Assembly (NCBI GenBank): GCA_050247895.1
Contig: JBFWTJ010000177.1
Location: forward strand, 1 to 8,208
Source of the DNA: CAVPEW01 sp050247895
GTDB lineage: Bacteria > Actinomycetota > Acidimicrobiia > Acidimicrobiales > VFJN01
DNA length: 8,208 nucleotides
Direction of reading: 5' to 3'
Both the position numbers and the translations under genes were made by a program. The notes under the pieces are model-generated. The model was not told the origin of the DNA and made no database searches. It saw nothing but the letters and a program-made list of their open reading frames with translations. Shown in pieces: positions 6,657 through 8,208 of this stretch (the first letter of the stretch is position 1; every line of letters begins with the position of its first letter).

Positions 6657-7373
6657 ATGGCGCTGTACCGGGACGAGGGCATCGTCCTGCGCACCTACAA
6701 GCTGGGCGAGGCCGACCGGATCGTGGTGATGCTGACCCGGGGCCACGGCAAGGTGCGGGCGGTGGCCAAGGGCGTGCGCAAGACCTCGTCGCGCTTCGGG
6801 GCCCGGCTCGAGCCGCCGCACCACCTCCAGGTCCTGTTCTACGAGGGCCGCGAGCTCGACGTGGTCACCCAGGTCGACACCGTGGACCACTTCCGCGCCG
6901 TGCGTGACGACCTGGACCGGCTGACCCAGGCGGTGCCCATGCTCGAGGCGGCCGACCAGCTGGCGATGGAGCGCGAGCCCAACGCGGCGCTGTTCCAGCT
7001 CCTGCTCGGCGCGCTGCGTGCCCTGGCCCAGAGCGGATCGGCCCTCGTCGTGCCGGCCTTCTTCCTCAAGCTGCTGGCCCTGGAGGGGTTCCGCCCGGTG
7101 GTCGACGAGTGCGTGGAGTGCGGGACGACCGAGGAGCTGGTCGCCTACGACGTGGACGGGGGCGGGATCCACTGCACGCGGCACCGCCGCGGCGTGCCGA
7201 TCTCGGCCGGGGCGCTCGCCCTCGTGCAGGACGTGCTGGGCGGCCGCCTGGGCCAGGCGCTGCAGGCGGAGCCGTCACCGGTCACCGTCGAGGTCGGCCA
7301 CCTGGCCACGCGGGCGCTGGAGCACCTGCTCGAGCGGCACCTGCGGTCGATCTCGGTCCTCGACCGCAGGTGA
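6657..7373 (+). CDS. recO: DNA repair protein RecO
   Basis: RecO is a recombination mediator of the RecFOR pathway. It binds single-stranded DNA and SSB and, with RecR, helps load RecA at gaps. The protein is 238 residues, typical for the family. The N-terminal OB-fold begins ALYRDEGIVLRTYKLGEADR and continues with GKVRAVAKGVRKTSSRFGARLEP (31-53). A helical C-terminal part holds a zinc-binding signature, C152-x2-C155 and C173-x2-H176. The ATG at 6657 lies 10 bp after the uppS stop, with no clear Shine-Dalgarno sequence, so expression probably depends on read-through from the uppS promoter. The recO-uppS pairing is a familiar actinobacterial arrangement, usually in the opposite order. The gene is convergent with the RDD-family gene, 34 bp away. 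Confidence 0.95.
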   Translation: MALYRDEGIVLRTYKLGEADRIVVMLTRGHGKVRAVAKGVRKTSSRFGARLEPPHHLQVLFYEGRELDVVTQVDTVDHFRAVRDDLDRLTQAVPMLEAADQLAMEREPNAALFQLLLGALRALAQSGSALVVPAFFLKLLALEGFRPVVDECVECGTTEELVAYDVDGGGIHCTRHRRGVPISAGALALVQDVLGGRLGQALQAEPSPVTVEVGHLATRALEHLLERHLRSISVLDRR

Positions 7374-7383
7374 GGAGCCCGAT

Positions 7384-7399
7384 CGGGGCGGCGGCCCCG
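7384..7399. terminator. GC hairpin between convergent recO and RDD genes
   Basis: CGGGGC (7384-7389) and GCCCCG (7394-7399) form a 6-bp perfect stem with a GGCG loop, 10 bp after the recO stop. A second small hairpin, CGGCC-TACT-GGCCG (7404-7417), spans the stop codon of the opposing gene. Neither has a T-run on either strand, so classical intrinsic termination is not supported. In high-GC actinobacteria tail-less hairpins in convergent gaps are often proposed as terminators, and short GC stems also arise by chance at this base composition. Confidence 0.35.
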
Positions 7400-7407
7400 G
7401 CCTCGGC

Positions 7408-8208
7408 CTACTGGCCGGGGATGACGTCCCAGGTCCGCCGGGCCTCGTCCCACTGGAGCCACTTGGCCTGGGCCGGATCCCACTGGATGTAGGTGCCGCG
7501 GGCCTCGTCCCACTGGGGGGCCGGCGCGGCGGGGGGCGGAGCCTGGGCGGGCGGTGCCTGCGCGGCAGGCGGTTGGTCGGAGGGTGCGGCCCACCCGGGG
7601 GTCGACGGGTCGGCCGGTGCGGTCGGCGGCTGGCTGCCCCAGCCCGGTGCGGTGCCGCCCTGGCCCCAGGCGGTGCCCGGCGCGTCCCACCCGCTGGGCC
7701 CGGCCGGCCCGGTGGGCGGCTGGCCCCACGACCCGGCCGCGGGCTGGCCCCAGCCGGTGGCGTAGGGCGAGGCGGGGGTGAGGCCGGGCACGCCGACCGG
7801 GCGACCCACCGCGGCCTTGGACACCACGAAGGTCTTGGCCGCCATGTCGCCGACGCGGCGGTGGCCGCTGCTGGTCAGCGCGCAGACGAAGCCGACGAGG
7901 GGGACGAAGTAGGGGAAGCCGTCGACGAGCAGGAGCACCCAGCGCAGCGCGGCCTTGCCGATGCCGGGCGGCGTGCCCTCCTCGCGGACCGTGCGGATGC
8001 CGGTGACGAGCTTGCCCAGCGTGGCGCCGGTGAGGCCCTGGAGCACGACGTGGTAGGCGAAGCTGGCGACCAGGCCGATCCCGCTGACCGCGGCGGCCTT
8101 CGAGCCGGTGATGAAGTAGGCCCGGTCGCCGATCTGGAGGCACTGGCTGATCGACGAGTCCTCGATGATCACGTCGCAGGCCTCGACGCTGCCGAGGCTC
8201 GAGGTGTC
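7408..8208 (-). CDS. RDD-family membrane protein with Gly/Pro/Trp-rich tail (5' end beyond the right edge)
   Basis: The visible 266 codons cover the second half of an RDD domain and a long tail. RDD proteins are small membrane proteins of mostly unknown function, some linked to transport. Counting from the in-frame GTG at 8172, a hydrophobic span (27-47) is followed by the signature GATLGKLVTGIRTVREEG (49-66), another span (77-100), and HRRVGDMAAKTFVV (104-117). The usual first transmembrane segment with its Arg and Asp residues is absent, and the frame stays open through 8208 (reading DTSSLGSVEACD before the GTG). The true start is therefore probably off the window. Residues 135-219 are low-complexity Pro/Gly/Ala/Trp with several WGQP copies, then three 10-residue QWD repeats (220-249) close to the C-terminus. 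The tail is likely a cytoplasmic, disordered binding region. The RDD call is good; the tail's function is unknown. Confidence 0.82.
   Translation of the reverse strand, partial: DTSSLGSVEACDVIIEDSSISQCLQIGDRAYFITGSKAAAVSGIGLVASFAYHVVLQGLTGATLGKLVTGIRTVREEGTPPGIGKAALRWVLLLVDGFPYFVPLVGFVCALTSSGHRRVGDMAAKTFVVSKAAVGRPVGVPGLTPASPYATGWGQPAAGSWGQPPTGPAGPSGWDAPGTAWGQGGTAPGWGSQPPTAPADPSTPGWAAPSDQPPAAQAPPAQAPPPAAPAPQWDEARGTYIQWDPAQAKWLQWDEARRTWDVIPGQ
7426..7515 (-). repeat. Three in-frame 30-bp repeats encoding QWD[E/P]A units
   Basis: Three consecutive 30-base units encode QWDEARGTYI, QWDPAQAKWL and QWDEARRTWD, with Q and W falling at exactly 10-residue steps (Q220/Q230/Q240 in GTG numbering). Outer units share an 18-base identical stretch at 7439-7456 and 7499-7516. 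The middle copy has diverged both at DNA level and in sequence (E to P, R to Q). The pattern is conserved W-D-x-A with an aromatic or leucine near the end of the unit. Confidence 0.75.

Noticed and set aside
4844..6694. A 616-codon minus-strand frame spanning the yihY-like gene, the divergent gap and uppS
   Set aside because: It would run through the promoter gap and antisense to uppS, and its translation shows only biased composition.
5110..6729. A 539-codon plus-strand frame overlapping uppS in another frame
   Set aside because: It overlaps the strongly conserved UppS motifs in a different frame and shows no motifs of its own.
1..8208. Search for CRISPR arrays, tRNAs, rRNA, insertion sequences, toxin-antitoxin pairs or a defence island
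   Set aside because: No direct-repeat arrays, cloverleaf-like segments, transposase motifs or terminal inverted repeats were seen. The AddAB/AdnAB-type genes are standard repair genes rather than evidence of a new system.

Overview
The window is very GC-rich and almost entirely coding, with gaps of only 10 to 52 bases between genes. Three genes use GTG starts with no usable ribosome binding site. This suggests a high-GC actinomycete (Actinomycetota), possibly of the Acidimicrobiia. That placement is an inference from base composition, gene neighbourhood and promoter style; there is no rRNA or marker phylogeny here to confirm it.

Layout from left to right. Positions 1-4946 (minus strand) hold a two-gene unit for a double-strand-break resection motor-nuclease of the AddAB/AdnAB type. 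The upstream gene (4946 to 1791) is an AddB/AdnA-like protein with a degenerate motor half and an intact-looking PD-(D/E)XK nuclease domain. The downstream gene (from 1798, running off the left edge) is a UvrD/RecB-type helicase with intact ATPase motifs. The two overlap by 8 bases. Positions 4999-5889 (minus) encode a YihY/BrkB-family membrane protein. A 37-bp gap (5890-5926) holds a compact divergent promoter region with a perfect 7-bp inverted repeat. Positions 5927-7373 (plus) hold uppS (cis-prenyltransferase) and recO (recombination mediator), 10 bp apart and probably co-transcribed. The right end (7408-8208, minus) is an RDD-family membrane protein that is convergent to recO and open at the right edge. 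It has a long Gly/Pro/Trp/Gln-rich cytoplasmic-type tail ending in three 10-residue QWD repeats.

Functionally, the window mixes recombinational repair (AddAB/AdnAB-type end resection, RecO-dependent RecA loading) with cell-envelope genes (UppS lipid carrier synthesis, two membrane proteins of unclear role). Most of it is ordinary core-genome content. I found no CRISPR array, insertion sequence, tRNA, rRNA, phage gene or defence island, and no evidence of a new multi-gene system. The points most worth a second look are the missing third Fe-S cysteine in the AddB-like protein, the mirror-image leaderless promoters between yihY and uppS, the same promoter-to-start geometry at a third gene, and the WD repeat tail of the RDD protein.
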